Shown here: positions 41,394 through 53,313 of the stretch, one piece after another
Layout: the number at the start of each line of letters is the position of its first letter
How positions within the stretch are numbered: position 1 is the first letter of the stretch
Origin: Woeseiaceae bacterium
GTDB lineage: Bacteria; Pseudomonadota; Gammaproteobacteria; Steroidobacterales; Woeseiaceae
Reading direction: 5' to 3'
Assembly (NCBI GenBank): GCA_028279985.1
Contig: JANQMR010000007.1
Location: 1-64,000, forward strand
Length of the DNA stretch: 64,000 bases
Notes under the pieces: generated by a model
What the model was told of the DNA's origin: nothing
Database searches by the model: none
The model's input: only the letters and a program-made list of their open reading frames with translations
Translations under genes and position numbers: made by a program

Positions 41394-41548
41394 TCAAAAT
41401 CACAGTGGAAATAAATTTTATGATCTCTCCGCTATCGATTCTGTCCTTTACGCCGAAAACAGGGTAGCTCTATATCGGTGAAAACTGACAGATTCGAGGC
41501 TGGCTGAGCCCGAACGGGAAAAGCAACTGCTCACAGCACTGAGGCCAG

Positions 41549-43141
41549 TCACTCCCACTCGATAGTCGCCGGCGGCTTACCGGAAATGTCGTAAGTCACG
41601 CGGGAAATACCGTCCACCTCGTTGATGATGCGCAAGCTGACCCGTTCGAGAAATTCGTACGGCAAGCGCGCCCAGCGGGCGGTCATGAAATCGATGGTCT
41701 CGACGGCGCGCAGGGCAATCACGAACTCGTAACGCCGGCCGTCGCCCATGACGCCGACCGAACGCACCGGCAGAAACACGGCAAAAGCCTGGCTGACGGC
41801 ATCGTAGAGATCGTGTTTTCTGAGCTCCTCAATGTAGATGTCGTCGGCTAGCTGCAGCTTTTCCACGTATTCCCGCTCGACCTCGCCCAAGACCCGGACG
41901 CCCAGACCCGGGCCCGGGAACGGATGGCGATAAACCATCTCGCGCGGCAGGCCGAGCTCGATACCGATCTTTCGCACTTCGTCCTTGAATAGCTCCCTGA
42001 GCGGCTCGATCAGCGACAGGCGCATCTCCTCCGGCAGGCCTGCAACATTGTGATGCGACTTGATGACCTGCGCCTTGCCGGTCTTGGCGCCGGCGGACTC
42101 GATCACGTCCGGATAAATCGTGCCCTGTGCCAGCCACCCGATACCTTCGAGCTTGTCGGCCTCCTCTTCGAAGACCTCGACGAAAAGACCGCCGATAATC
42201 CTGCGCTTTTGCTCCGGGTCGGATACGCCTTCCAAGGCGGCAAAAAACCGGTCCGCCGCGTTAACCCGGATCACGTTCACGCCGAGATGATCGGCGAAGG
42301 TATCCATGACCTGGTCGCCTTCGTGACGACGCAGCAGGCCGTGATCGACGAATACGCAAGTGAGCTGCTCGCCGATCGCCTCGTGCAACAAGGCGGCGAC
42401 GACCGAAGAATCCACGCCGCCCGAAAGACCCAGCAACACTTTGCCGTCGCCTACCGTCTCCCGAACCTGCTCTATCGCGTCGGCGACGATGTTGCCGGGC
42501 GTCCAGTCGCCCGGACAACCGCAGATGTCGCGCACGAAGCGCTGCATGATCGCCTCGCCCTGCAGGGTATGTGTGACCTCGGGGTGGAACTGCACGCCGT
42601 AATAGTGCCGCTCGCGGTCCTCCATCGCCGCCAGCGGCGAGTTCGGGCTTTTCGCCGTCGCCTCGAAACCGGGCGGCAGGGCCTCGACGCGGTCGCCATG
42701 GCTCATCCAGACCTTGAGCAAGGGGCCGTCCGCGTCGCTCAGGCCGCCGAACAGCTCGGAGTCGCCGGGTATGATCTCGGCATAGCCGAACTCCCGATGC
42801 GCCGATGCCTCGACCTTGCCGCCGAGCTCGGCCGCCATCGTCTGCATGCCGTAACAAATCCCCAGCACCGGTACGTCGAGCTCGAACACCGCCTGCGAAA
42901 CCCGCGGCGGGTCGTCGAGATTGACCGACTCGGGGCCGCCGGACAGGACGATGCCGGCGGGACGGAACGCCCGCAAGGCCTCGTCGCCGATGTCCCACGG
43001 GTGGATCTCCGAGTACACGCCACATTCGCGGACACGGCGCGCGATGAGCTGCGTGTATTGACTGCCGAAGTCCAGGATCAGCAGACGGTGCGCGTGAATG
43101 TCCGGGTGTGTGGCGTCGTCGACCTTGGCTGCCTGGCTCAT
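41549..43141 (-). CDS. guaA: GMP synthase (glutamine-hydrolysing)
   Basis: The 530-residue enzyme aminates XMP to GMP. The class I amidotransferase domain has the nucleophile in GICYGMQ (about residue 97) and the HPE triad residues in VQFHPEV. The ATP-pyrophosphatase domain has [10 protein letters not shown]. The C-terminal dimerisation domain ends IEWE. It lies 59 bases downstream of guaB in one operon. Its 3' end is duplicated at 37340-37624. Confidence 0.98.
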   Translation of the reverse strand: MSQAAKVDDATHPDIHAHRLLILDFGSQYTQLIARRVRECGVYSEIHPWDIGDEALRAFRPAGIVLSGGPESVNLDDPPRVSQAVFELDVPVLGICYGMQTMAAELGGKVEASAHREFGYAEIIPGDSELFGGLSDADGPLLKVWMSHGDRVEALPPGFEATAKSPNSPLAAMEDRERHYYGVQFHPEVTHTLQGEAIMQRFVRDICGCPGDWTPGNIVADAIEQVRETVGDGKVLLGLSGGVDSSVVAALLHEAIGEQLTCVFVDHGLLRRHEGDQVMDTFADHLGVNVIRVNAADRFFAALEGVSDPEQKRRIIGGLFVEVFEEEADKLEGIGWLAQGTIYPDVIESAGAKTGKAQVIKSHHNVAGLPEEMRLSLIEPLRELFKDEVRKIGIELGLPREMVYRHPFPGPGLGVRVLGEVEREYVEKLQLADDIYIEELRKHDLYDAVSQAFAVFLPVRSVGVMGDGRRYEFVIALRAVETIDFMTARWARLPYEFLERVSLRIINEVDGISRVTYDISGKPPATIEWE

Positions 43142-43200
43142 CGTCGTGTTTGTCGATTCGGTGTCGGTTCGTCGTGGACTTACGGCCTGCGGAAGGTCGC

Positions 43201-44697
<1,497 letters not shown>

Positions 44698-44780
44698 TTA
44701 ATCTGCTTCGGTTAAACGGTCCATTTTACGCGCCACATTTTTTCGGCACTAGCTTGGATGCATTCGTTATACTGGCGAGC

Positions 44781-46139
44781 ATGGAAGCCTCGGGTCAGGC
44801 GACCGCGATCACGGTCAGCCAGCTCAACCGCCGGGTCAAGGCATTACTCGAGCAGGGGGTGGCCCGCCTCTGGATCGAGGGTGAACTCTCGAATATCGCA
44901 CGGCCGGCCTCCGGTCACCTGTACTTCACGCTCAAGGACGACAGCGCGCAGATTCGCGCCGCGTTTTTCCGCGGGCGCCAGCGCGGCGGCGCCACCACCG
45001 GTCTCAAAAACGGCGACAAGGTACTGGCCTTCGGCCAGGTCAGCCTGTACGAGGCGCGCGGCGACTACCAGCTCATCGTCGAGCAGGTCGAGCCGGCCGG
45101 CGAGGGCGCGCTCAAGCAGCAGTTCGAACGGCTGAAGAAAAAGCTCCACGCCGATGGGCTGTTCGAGGAAGCCGACAAGCGCCCATTGCCCGGGTTGCCG
45201 GCGCGCATCGGCGCGATTACCTCACCGTCGGGCGCCGCGGTTCGCGACGTCCTGAGCGTGCTGGGCCGCCGCTTCCCGCTGGTACCGGTCGTCATCTATC
45301 CGGCTGCCGTGCAGGGCGAGTCGGCGCCGACCGAATTGATCGCGGCACTGGACACAGCCGAAAGGCGGGCCGAATGCGACGTGCTGATCCTCTGCCGCGG
45401 CGGCGGCTCGCTCGAAGACCTGATGGCCTTCAACGACGAAGGCCTGGCAAGACGCATTGCCGCCGCGCGGATTCCGATCGTCAGCGCCGTCGGCCATGAA
45501 ATCGACGTGACGATCGCGGACTTCGTCGCCGATGTCCGGGCGCCGACACCCTCAGGCGCGGCGGAGCTCGTCGTGCCCGACTGCGGCGATTGGCTGCGCA
45601 ACCTCGCTGTCGCCGAAACGCGTTTGTTGCGCCTCGGGCAACGCGCCGTCGAATCGCAGTCGCAAATGCTGGACTGGCTCAGCCGCAGGCTTTATGCCGG
45701 CAGTCCGGCGCGGCAGCTCGAACGACAACAGGATCGGTTGCGGATCGCCACCGGCCGGCTGCTTGCGGGGATGCACGCGGAACTGTCCGGACGACGCCGG
45801 GGGGTGCTGACGCTGCGCGGGCAGCTATTAACGGCCTCACCCGCACTCGCCGTGCAACGCTCGTTGGCCCGGCTTGCCGCCGCGCGCCGGAACCTGGCCG
45901 TAGCCGGCCGTAACTGGCTCGGCGAGCGCGGTCATCGCCTGGCCCTGGCCGCACGCGCCCTGGATTCGGTCAGTCCGCTTGCAACATTGGAACGCGGTTA
46001 CGCGATAGTCACCGATGTCAAAACCGGCAAGATCCTGAGCGATGCCCGTAAGGCCAGGACGGGTGACACGATCGAGGCACGACTGGCCAGCGGCCGGTTG
46101 CGCGCCAGTGTCGACGAGGCTTTGACCGACGAGACCTGA
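44781..46139 (+). CDS. xseA: Exodeoxyribonuclease VII large subunit
   Basis: The 452-residue protein has an N-terminal OB fold (ITVSQLNRRVKALLEQGVAR, then LWIEGELSNIARPASGH) and the catalytic XseA core with GAAVRDVLSVLGRRFP, RGGGSLEDLMAFND and VGHEIDVTIADFVAD, then a coiled-coil region. It degrades single-stranded DNA to short oligonucleotides with XseB, which is encoded elsewhere. ATG 44781 is chosen because the family begins there. Confidence 0.97.
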   Translation: MEASGQATAITVSQLNRRVKALLEQGVARLWIEGELSNIARPASGHLYFTLKDDSAQIRAAFFRGRQRGGATTGLKNGDKVLAFGQVSLYEARGDYQLIVEQVEPAGEGALKQQFERLKKKLHADGLFEEADKRPLPGLPARIGAITSPSGAAVRDVLSVLGRRFPLVPVVIYPAAVQGESAPTELIAALDTAERRAECDVLILCRGGGSLEDLMAFNDEGLARRIAAARIPIVSAVGHEIDVTIADFVADVRAPTPSGAAELVVPDCGDWLRNLAVAETRLLRLGQRAVESQSQMLDWLSRRLYAGSPARQLERQQDRLRIATGRLLAGMHAELSGRRRGVLTLRGQLLTASPALAVQRSLARLAAARRNLAVAGRNWLGERGHRLALAARALDSVSPLATLERGYAIVTDVKTGKILSDARKARTGDTIEARLASGRLRASVDEALTDET

Positions 46140-46142
46140 ATC

Positions 46143-46186
46143 GACGGAATATGAACTACGGAATATCAACCACGGAATATCGACCA
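46143..46186. repeat. Three tandem 14-bp repeats between xseA and the M23 gene
   Basis: The unit (C/T)ACGGAATAT(C/G)(A/G)AC repeats three times with a 14-base period (CGACGGAATATGAAC, TACGGAATATCAAC, CACGGAATATCGACC). It fills the gap up to the start codon of the peptidase gene. Confidence 0.85.
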
Positions 46187-47011
46187 ATGAAACCTAAGCC
46201 CGTCAAGCTGGGAGCGACGCTGCTCGCGATACTGTCGGTCGCCGCCCCGGCTTTTGGCGCCTTACCCGAACACTCGCCGCGGCCGGGCGGCATCGCAGTG
46301 ATCGACGTCGGCGCAGCCGAATCGCCGCCGGCCGTCGAATACCGGGGCCGGCGCGTCCTGGTCGCGCAAGACGGCAACCGCTGGCTTGCGGTGGTCGGCA
46401 TCCCGCTGAACGCCGAAACCGGCCCGGCCGCCATCGAAGTCGAAGGCGCCGGACCTGTCGATTTCGAAATCGTTCCGCATGCGTACCGCGAGCAACGGCT
46501 GACGGTGAAAAACCAGAGCTTCGTCACGCCCGACCAGGAGCAGCTCGACCGTATCGGCCGCGAACGCGGCATCATCAACGCCGCGCTAAACGCCTGGCGC
46601 AATGTCGCCGTCTCCGATCTCAGCCTGAGTTCGCCGGTGGAAGGCCCGCGCAGCTCCAGTTTCGGGCTCAGACGCTTTTTCAACGAACAGCCGCGATCGC
46701 CGCACAAGGGCATGGACATCGCGGCATCGACCGGCACCGCGATCGTCGCACCCATATCGGGGATCGTCACCGCTACCGGCGACTACTTCTTCAACGGCAA
46801 GACCGTCATCGTCGATCACGGTCAGGGTTTCGTGACGATGTACTGCCACCTGAGCGAAATCGGCGTCGAGAAAGGACAAACGGTCAGCGAAGGCGAAACG
46901 CTCGGCAAGGTCGGTGCAACCGGACGGGTAACCGGCCCGCACCTGCATTTCGGCACCTACCTGAACGGCACCGCGATCGATCCGGCGCTACTCCTGCGCA
47001 AGCCAAATTGA
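46187..47011 (+). CDS. M23 family peptidoglycan endopeptidase
   Basis: The 274-residue periplasmic protein has a signal peptide (ending PAFGA, about residue 25), an N-terminal beta domain (about 30-110) and a C-terminal LytM/M23 domain. The zinc ligands are present: HKGMDI (HxxxD) and HLHFG (HxH). It should cut peptide crossbridges in peptidoglycan. ATG 46187 is taken rather than 46151 because the first twelve codons of the longer form are the tandem repeat. It is likely cotranscribed with xseA. Confidence 0.92.
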   Translation: MKPKPVKLGATLLAILSVAAPAFGALPEHSPRPGGIAVIDVGAAESPPAVEYRGRRVLVAQDGNRWLAVVGIPLNAETGPAAIEVEGAGPVDFEIVPHAYREQRLTVKNQSFVTPDQEQLDRIGRERGIINAALNAWRNVAVSDLSLSSPVEGPRSSSFGLRRFFNEQPRSPHKGMDIAASTGTAIVAPISGIVTATGDYFFNGKTVIVDHGQGFVTMYCHLSEIGVEKGQTVSEGETLGKVGATGRVTGPHLHFGTYLNGTAIDPALLLRKPN

Positions 47012-47074
47012 TCGCCCCCCCGGCACATCCGGTGGCGGCCGGCCACGCTCACTTGGCTCGATCCCGTCGGTGTC

Positions 47075-47145
47075 CCGTTTCTATAACGTTTCTGATCCAT
47101 ACCGTTTCTAGCCTATCCGTTTCTAGCCTATCCGTTTCTGGGAAT
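47075..47145. repeat. About five 15-bp tandem repeats between convergent genes
   Basis: The unit CCGTTTCTAGCCTAT occurs twice exactly (47102-47131), with diverged units on both sides (CCGTTTCTATAA, CGTTTCTGATCCATA, CCGTTTCTGGGAAT). It lies between the ends of the M23 and metX genes. There is no stable hairpin. Confidence 0.85.
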
Positions 47146-47170
47146 CCTCTGCATAAGTCTGGCGTAGTCG

Positions 47171-48271
47171 TCAGCCGCAACTCTCGAAAAACTCACAGAT
47201 CACCGGCCGAAACGCATCCATTTCCACCAGAAAGGAATCGTGTCCGCGTATGCAATCGAGCTCGACATACCGCATATTCGGACAAACGGCCTCAATACCC
47301 ACGGCGAGCTCCCGTTGCTGATGCGGCGGAAACAGAATGTCGGTCGTCACGCCGATCACCAGCGTGCGCTCGAGCTTCAGCCGCCTGAGGCCGGCCTCGA
47401 CGGAGCCGCCGTGTTCGGCGAGGTCGAACAGATCAGAGGCGCGGGAGAGATACAGATAACAGTTCGGATCGAAGCTGCCGGTGAACTTCTCGGCATGATT
47501 CTCGAGATAAGACTCGACCGAAAACTCGACGCCGAACGGATCGCCGGGGTGATCCTCGGAAGCCGTACGTTCGCGGCCGAAACGCTGCTCCCATTCGACG
47601 GCGGAACGGTAGGTGATCATGCCGAGCTTGCGCGCCAGCCGCTGCCCGGTGATCGGCGGATCCTCCGGATCGTAGTCGCCGTTTTGCCATTTGGGATCGC
47701 GGCGGATCATCTCCCGCTGTAGCGAACGCACGGCGATCGATAACGGCAGCGCGCGCGCCGCCGACGAGATCGATACGAAAGCGCGCACGGCCTCGGGATG
47801 ACGCACGCAGTACGCCAGCCCGCTCATGCCGCCCATCGAACAGCCCACGACCGTGTGCAGGCGTTCGATACCGAGGCGGCGGACGACGCCGTAGGCAGCC
47901 TCCGCAACGTCCTCCAGGGTCAGCACCGGAAAATCGAGCCGATACACGTCTCCCGTCTCGGGATTGACGGACGCGGGCCCGGTGGAACCGAAGCAACTCC
48001 CCAGCGAATTGACGCAAATGATGAAAAACGCATCCGAGTCCAGCGGCAAGCCGGAGCCGATCATGTCTTCCCACCAACCCGGTGACGGATCGTCTTCCGA
48101 CGACGCGGCATGCGCCGACGGCGACAGGCCGCTGAAGACCAGGATGGCATTGTCCCGCGCTTCGTTCAGCGCGCCCCAGGTTTCGTAAGCCAGCGTCGGC
48201 GATTCGAGGTGCCCTCCGCGGTGCATCGCGAAGCGGCCTTCGAGCGTGACGAATTTTCTCGCTGCACTCAT
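47171..48271 (-). CDS. metX: Homoserine O-acyltransferase (MetX family)
   Basis: The 366-residue alpha/beta hydrolase has the nucleophile serine in GCSMGGM, the aspartate in VTTDILFPP and the histidine in RGHDSFLVE. MetX acylates homoserine (with acetyl- or succinyl-CoA) at the start of methionine synthesis; some gammaproteobacterial members act on serine instead. The substrate cannot be read from sequence with certainty. The gene stands alone, without metW. Confidence 0.93.
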   Translation of the reverse strand: MSAARKFVTLEGRFAMHRGGHLESPTLAYETWGALNEARDNAILVFSGLSPSAHAASSEDDPSPGWWEDMIGSGLPLDSDAFFIICVNSLGSCFGSTGPASVNPETGDVYRLDFPVLTLEDVAEAAYGVVRRLGIERLHTVVGCSMGGMSGLAYCVRHPEAVRAFVSISSAARALPLSIAVRSLQREMIRRDPKWQNGDYDPEDPPITGQRLARKLGMITYRSAVEWEQRFGRERTASEDHPGDPFGVEFSVESYLENHAEKFTGSFDPNCYLYLSRASDLFDLAEHGGSVEAGLRRLKLERTLVIGVTTDILFPPHQQRELAVGIEAVCPNMRYVELDCIRGHDSFLVEMDAFRPVICEFFESCG

Positions 48272-48298
48272 CGGCGTTCTCCCCTTGCCGAGCCTTAA

Positions 48299-48332
48299 CT
48301 TCTTATAGCAGTCGTCTTCTTATAGCAGCCGT
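48299..48332. repeat. Two 17-bp tandem repeats upstream of metX
   Basis: CTTCTTATAGCAGTCGT is followed directly by the same 17 bases with one change (T to C). It lies about 28 bases upstream of the metX start, so it may affect the promoter or leader. Confidence 0.8.
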
Positions 48333-48378
48333 CCCGGCCGAACGACAGGCCGCTTGTGTATGTGCAAATGTCTCGCGG

Positions 48379-49806
48379 TTATTTGCCCACGTGTTTCAGC
48401 AGCCGCTTGCGCCGGCGCCGTTGCCTGGGCGTGAGCTTGTTGCGGCGACCCTCGTACGGGTTCTCGTCCGTCTTGAAGGACAGGCGCACCGGCGTGCCCC
48501 TGAGCTTGAACGCCTTGCGAAAGCGGTTGATCAGGTAACGGCGATAGGATTCCGGCAGGCGTTCGGTCTGTTTGCCGTGAACCACGATCACCGGCGGATT
48601 CCGCCCGCCCTGGTGCGCGTAACGCAGGCGGATGCGCCGTCCGCGAACCATCGGCGGCGGATGTGCGATGACGGCGCTTTCGAGCTCACGCGTCAGCTCG
48701 GTCGTCGACATATCGCGCGTCGCGGCCGCGTAGGCGCGCTCGACGGCGGGCAGCAGGTCGCCGACCGCGGTGCCGTGCAAGGCCGAGATCGTGATCCGTT
48801 CGGCGAAATCCAGGAACGGCAGCCGCCGGTCTAGCTCGTCGCGTACCTGCTTGCGCTCGGCGGCGCTCAAACCGTCCCACTTGTTGGTCACGACGACGAG
48901 CGCGCGGCCGCGTTCGAGAACCAGGCCCAAAAGGCTCACATCCTGCTCGGTCACACCCTCGTGCGCGTCGAGCACGGCAATCACGACCTCCGCCCGCTCT
49001 ATGGCCTGCAGCGCCTTGACGATGCTGAATTTCTCGATGGCCTCACGCACCCGGGCACGGCGCCGGATACCGGCCGTATCGATCAGCAGGTACTTGCGAT
49101 CGTTGCGCTCGAACGGGACGGCAACGCTGTCCCGGGTCGTGCCGGGTTGGTCGTAAACCACGAGCCGTTCTTCACCGAGCAAGCGATTGACCAGCGTGGA
49201 CTTGCCGACGTTCGGCCGGCCGACGACCGCAATGTGCAACCGGCGATCGTCTTCCGCCGCCTCGTCTTGCGCCGCCTTGTCTTGCGCTTTGATACCCGCA
49301 TCCGCAGGATCGAAATCGGCAAGCACGGCATCCATCAGCGCGGCCACCCTGTCGCCATGTGCCGCGGATATGGCTTGCGGCTCGCCGAGACCCAAAGCGT
49401 GGAACTCGGCGCCGGCAACGGCCGCTTCCAGTCCCTCGGCCTTGTTGACCACCAGCCAGGTCGTCTTGCCGTGCCGCCGCGCGAGCGCCGCGACGTGTTC
49501 GTCCGCCGCCGTCAACCCCTCGCGGCCGTCCACGATGACGATTGCGATGTCGGCCTCCTCGAGTGCCCGCACGGTCTGCCCGACCATGCGCTCCTCGATG
49601 CCGACCTCGCCGCCGGCAACACCGCCGGTGTCGATGACCAGATAAGGCACCGGCCCAAGCTTGCCGTAACCGTACTGGCGGTCACGCGTCAGGCCGGGAT
49701 AGTCGGCGACCAAGGCGTCCCGCGAACGGGTCAGGCGATTGAACAGCGTGGACTTGCCGACATTGGGCCGGCCGATCAGTGCGATGACGGGAAGCATGGC
49801 GGCCAA
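48379..49806 (-). CDS. der: Ribosome-assembly GTPase Der (EngA)
   Basis: The 475-residue protein has two tandem GTPase domains, each with GRPNVGKST (about residues 9-17 and 197-205), DTGG or DTAG, and NKxD/NKWD motifs, and a C-terminal KH-like domain ending in a basic tail ([10 protein letters not shown]). It acts in 50S maturation. The linker between the G domains has an in-frame repeat ([14 protein letters not shown]). It is last in the hisS-yfgM-bamB-der run. Confidence 0.98.
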   Translation of the reverse strand: MAAMLPVIALIGRPNVGKSTLFNRLTRSRDALVADYPGLTRDRQYGYGKLGPVPYLVIDTGGVAGGEVGIEERMVGQTVRALEEADIAIVIVDGREGLTAADEHVAALARRHGKTTWLVVNKAEGLEAAVAGAEFHALGLGEPQAISAAHGDRVAALMDAVLADFDPADAGIKAQDKAAQDEAAEDDRRLHIAVVGRPNVGKSTLVNRLLGEERLVVYDQPGTTRDSVAVPFERNDRKYLLIDTAGIRRRARVREAIEKFSIVKALQAIERAEVVIAVLDAHEGVTEQDVSLLGLVLERGRALVVVTNKWDGLSAAERKQVRDELDRRLPFLDFAERITISALHGTAVGDLLPAVERAYAAATRDMSTTELTRELESAVIAHPPPMVRGRRIRLRYAHQGGRNPPVIVVHGKQTERLPESYRRYLINRFRKAFKLRGTPVRLSFKTDENPYEGRRNKLTPRQRRRRKRLLKHVGK

Positions 49807-49822
49807 CGCCCGACCGTGGCCG

Positions 49823-51028
49823 TCAGACGCCCTCTTCTCCGGCGATGTCCGGCGCCCGCCGCGGCCGCCTAGGCTCCGGAATGAGGTACGCCGTCAGCGT
49901 GCCGGCGTCGCTTTGTACGTAAAGGCGATTGGCCATGACGTAAGGCGCCACCGAGACGGCCTTCTTGCCGGCGCGCAGCCTCGCGACCGGCTGGCCGTCC
50001 AGGTTGCTGAAGAAATGCAGATACCCCTCGAAGTCGCCGACGACGACGGTGGTATTGAACGGCACCGGCACCGTGGCATCGCGGCGCAGCAGCGAGTCGT
50101 TGCGCCAGGACTCGACGCCGGTACGGCGCGACAACGCGAACAACGCACCATTCTCATCGACGGTGTAAACATTGTTCCAGTCCGCCGTCACGCCGACATA
50201 ACTCGAAATGTCCGCCGTCCACAACACCTGTCCCGATTCGGCCGCCAGCGACATGACCCGGCCCTGGTAACCCGCGGCGTACAGGTCCTGCCCCACGACG
50301 GCGATCAAGCCGTCCACGTCCGCCAGCCTGTCGAGGTCGGAACGACCCGTCTGCGGCGCCAACAACGACTCCCATTGCACGTCGCCGCTGGTGGCGTCCA
50401 CCGCTGCCAGACGGCCGTTGTCGAAACCGGCGATGACGTTCGTGCCGACCGCAACCGGCGCCGCATTGCCGCGCATCGTCAGCGGCGGGGTCGATTGCTG
50501 CATGGCCCAGCGTTCCCTGCCGTCGAAAACGGCGTAGGCAAGCAAGCGATTGTCCACGGTCTGGACCACGACCAGGTCGTCGTCGATAACCGGCCGCGCC
50601 AGCGACTCGCCCCCGATGTAGCTGCGCCACCGCTCGGTTCCGTTCGCCGTGTCCAGTGCGATCAGCAGACCGTCGGCGGCGACGACGACAATCAGACCTT
50701 CGCCGACGCCGGGGCCGGCGGAAAGCTCGATATCGAGTTTCTCGCGCCAGATCTGGCGCCCGTTCTCGGGATCCAGCGCGGTCACTATGCCGTTTCGGCT
50801 GGCCGCATAAAGGCGGTTGCCGTCACCGACCGGCCGCAGCGCAACCCGCAGGAATTCGGCATCGTCGCCGATCTTGTTGCTCCAGATGCGCTTCACGGTC
50901 ACGCTGGTTTCTATGTCGACCAGTTTCGCCGGTTCCAGCGACTCGTCTTTTTTGTCGCCGAAGATGCCGCATGCGCCCAGCCCCAGCAGTGCCGCGATCA
51001 GTGCGAGGCTGCGAACGCGCGTGTTCAC
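49823..51028 (-). CDS. bamB: Outer-membrane protein assembly factor BamB
   Basis: The 401-residue lipoprotein has a signal with lipobox LGLGAC (cysteine 20) and an eight-bladed propeller with PQQ-like repeats such as [10 protein letters not shown] and [11 protein letters not shown]. It supports BamA in inserting outer-membrane barrels. GTG 51028 overlaps the yfgM stop as GTGA. Confidence 0.96.
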   Translation of the reverse strand: MNTRVRSLALIAALLGLGACGIFGDKKDESLEPAKLVDIETSVTVKRIWSNKIGDDAEFLRVALRPVGDGNRLYAASRNGIVTALDPENGRQIWREKLDIELSAGPGVGEGLIVVVAADGLLIALDTANGTERWRSYIGGESLARPVIDDDLVVVQTVDNRLLAYAVFDGRERWAMQQSTPPLTMRGNAAPVAVGTNVIAGFDNGRLAAVDATSGDVQWESLLAPQTGRSDLDRLADVDGLIAVVGQDLYAAGYQGRVMSLAAESGQVLWTADISSYVGVTADWNNVYTVDENGALFALSRRTGVESWRNDSLLRRDATVPVPFNTTVVVGDFEGYLHFFSNLDGQPVARLRAGKKAVSVAPYVMANRLYVQSDAGTLTAYLIPEPRRPRRAPDIAGEEGV

Positions 51029-51873
51029 GGCGCCGTTTCCTCGCCGGCAGCGGGCTCGGCCGGCTCGCCGGCCATCTCTTCGCCCATTTCGTCGACGGCC
51101 GTCGCGCCGTCTGCCCCGGCAGCCGGACTCTCGCCAGGGACCGCGGGTTCACCCGCGTCTGGCGCCGGCGGCTCCTCGTCCGGAAGCTCGAACGGCAGGT
51201 CGAGAAGCTTGAGCTGAATGAACCCGGTGCCGACGCTAGGCGCCGAGCCGGCCAGCGCGGTCTCCAGTTGCGACGCATCCAGCGCCCGCCGATACTCGAC
51301 TCGGGCTTCGTCGTAACGGCCAAGCGCAGCGTAGGCGTCGCCGCGCACTTCGGCGTAACGCGCGCCGAATGCAGCGCTGTCCTCACCGTCGAGCAGCGCC
51401 AGGGCCTCCGCGGGCTGGTCCTGATAGAGCAGCACCTTTGCCAGGCGAAGGCGGCCGACGTGCTGGAGCTCAGGGTAGCCGCGTTGCTCCAGCAGGGCGG
51501 ACAACACGTCGGCGGCATCCTGGTCGCGGTTGTTGTCCATGTACAAACGTGCCATGGCGAGTTTCGACTGGGTCGCATACGCGGTGTCGCCGTATTCGGC
51601 CGTGATCTGTACGACAACGGCTTCCGCCTGCTCCAGCGCTCCGTCGTCGACGTACCCGGCCAGCGTATCGTAGAGCACGCTCGCGGCCTGCTCCGCCTCC
51701 GCCGAACTCGTTCTCTGGTAACTCCACCCGAACAGGCCGACGACGCCGAGCGCAACACCGACGATCACGTAGCTGCCGTATGCGGACCACCACGTTCGAA
51801 ATTGCTCGAGCTGTTCTTTCTCAGATAAATCGTCCACCGGTCCTGCCTTCTCATTTACTGCTGCCGGCGGCAC
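51025..51873 (-). CDS. yfgM: YfgM-type membrane-anchored TPR protein
   Basis: The 282-residue protein has a short cytoplasmic part with the YfgM signature ([16 protein letters not shown]), one membrane helix (about 34-52) and periplasmic TPR repeats (about 60-200). The C-terminal 55 residues are a low-complexity Glu/Pro/Ala tail, longer than usual. YfgM works with PpiD at the Sec translocon. The GTG 51873 start overlaps hisS by 23 bases; GTG 51837 is an alternative with no overlap. Confidence 0.9.
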   Translation of the reverse strand: MPPAAVNEKAGPVDDLSEKEQLEQFRTWWSAYGSYVIVGVALGVVGLFGWSYQRTSSAEAEQAASVLYDTLAGYVDDGALEQAEAVVVQITAEYGDTAYATQSKLAMARLYMDNNRDQDAADVLSALLEQRGYPELQHVGRLRLAKVLLYQDQPAEALALLDGEDSAAFGARYAEVRGDAYAALGRYDEARVEYRRALDASQLETALAGSAPSVGTGFIQLKLLDLPFELPDEEPPAPDAGEPAVPGESPAAGADGATAVDEMGEEMAGEPAEPAAGEETAP

Positions 51874-53158
51874 CCGCCGCCGGCTTCATCGTCTTCTCGG
51901 CCAGTACCCTGACCAGATCGTCCACTGCCACGTCCGATTGTTCCTCGGCGCTGCGCAGGGGCTTCAAGCCCACCCGGTTCCCGGCGAGCTCGCTTTCGCC
52001 GATGACCAGCGCAAACGCCGCTCCCGAACGGTCGGCGCGCTTCATTTGCGACTTGAAGCTCCCGCCGCCGAGATTCACCTCGACACGAATACCGTCGATC
52101 GCGTCGCGCAGGGTTTCGGCCAACGCGAACGCCCGCTCTAGTGTGCCTTCACCCAGCGCCGCCACGTAGACGTCCGTGCCGGCGGCAGGAGTCCGACCGC
52201 CACAGACCTCGAACAACGCCACCAACCGCTCCATGCCCATGGCCCAGCCGATCGCCGGCGTCGGACGGCCGCCGAGCTTTTCCACCAGGCCGTCGTAACG
52301 TCCGCCGGAACAGACCGCGCCCTGCGAACCCAGCGCGTCGGTCACCCACTCGAAGACGGTCCGATTGTAGTAATCGAGTCCCCTCACCAGGCGCGGATTG
52401 ACCCGATAAGCCACGCCCGCCGCATCCAGCAGCGCCTTGAGCTCGTCGAAATGCCCCGCCGATTCCGTGTCCAGGTGGTCCAGCATCACCGGCGCGGCCT
52501 CGATGATCCCCTGCATGTCGGGATTCTTGCTGTCCAGTATCCTGAGCGGGTTCTGTTCGAGGCGGCGAATACTATCCTGATCGAGCCGACTTTTCACGCC
52601 GCTCAAGTAGTCGACCAACCGGTCCCGGTAGCGCTTGCGGGACACCGGCATGCCCAGCGTGTTGATCTCGAGCGTCAGACGGGAAATCCCGAGACGCCGC
52701 CAGATCCTGGCACTCATGACGATCAACTCGGCGTCGACGTCCGGCCCTTCGTAACCCAAGGCCTCGACGTTGAACTGGTGAAACTGGCGATAACGGCCCT
52801 TCTGCGGCTTCTCGTGGCGGAACATCGGGCCCCGGGTCCAGAGTTTCTGCCGCTGGTTGTGCAAAAGGCCGTTGGTGATGCCGGCGCGGACGACGCCGGC
52901 CGTAGCCTCGGGCCGCAGGGTCAGACTTTCGCCGTTGCGGTCCTCGAAGCTGTACATCTCCTTTTCGACGATATCGGTGACCTCGCCGATAGAGCGCCGG
53001 AACAGTTCGGTGTGCTCGAGGATAGGGAGGCGAAGCTCCCGGTATCCGTAAGACTCGGCGATTTCCCGGACGGCGCTTTCGAGATGGCGCCATGTCGCAC
53101 AGGCCTCGGGCAGGATGTCGTTCATTCCCCGAATGGCTTTTGGTTCGGTGTCTGTCAC
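51851..53158 (-). CDS. hisS: Histidyl-tRNA synthetase
   Basis: The 435-residue class II synthetase has motif 2 ([17 protein letters not shown]), the histidine-specific [15 protein letters not shown] and motif 3 ([11 protein letters not shown]), followed by the anticodon-binding domain. Length is normal. Upstream, where ispG lies in many relatives, there is only a repeat-filled gap of about 155 bases. Confidence 0.98.
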   Translation of the reverse strand: MTDTEPKAIRGMNDILPEACATWRHLESAVREIAESYGYRELRLPILEHTELFRRSIGEVTDIVEKEMYSFEDRNGESLTLRPEATAGVVRAGITNGLLHNQRQKLWTRGPMFRHEKPQKGRYRQFHQFNVEALGYEGPDVDAELIVMSARIWRRLGISRLTLEINTLGMPVSRKRYRDRLVDYLSGVKSRLDQDSIRRLEQNPLRILDSKNPDMQGIIEAAPVMLDHLDTESAGHFDELKALLDAAGVAYRVNPRLVRGLDYYNRTVFEWVTDALGSQGAVCSGGRYDGLVEKLGGRPTPAIGWAMGMERLVALFEVCGGRTPAAGTDVYVAALGEGTLERAFALAETLRDAIDGIRVEVNLGGGSFKSQMKRADRSGAAFALVIGESELAGNRVGLKPLRSAEEQSDVAVDDLVRVLAEKTMKPAAGAAGSSK

Positions 53159-53186
53159 TTTCGGTCTCGGCGCCGTGGGTTGCGCG

Positions 53187-53285
53187 GGCAGTGGCTCAAT
53201 GGCAGCGACTTAAGGGCAATGATTCAATGGCAATGGCTCAATGGCAACGGCTCAGGGGCAATGGCTCAAGGTTAGTGGCTCGAAG
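53187..53285. repeat. About seven 14-15 bp tandem repeats upstream of hisS
   Basis: The unit is close to GGCAATGGCTCAATG and repeats about seven times with substitutions (for example GGCAATGATTCAATG and GCAACGGCTCAGG). It occupies most of the gap between rodZ and hisS. Confidence 0.85.
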
Positions 53286-53313
53286 ACGGTTGCAAGGACA
53301 ATAGCCAGGATCG

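Noticed and set aside
47012..47170. Riboswitch or structured leader near metX
   Set aside because: The region is downstream of metX and consists of simple tandem repeats; the true upstream region (48272-48378) is too short and repeat-filled for a known SAM or SAH riboswitch.
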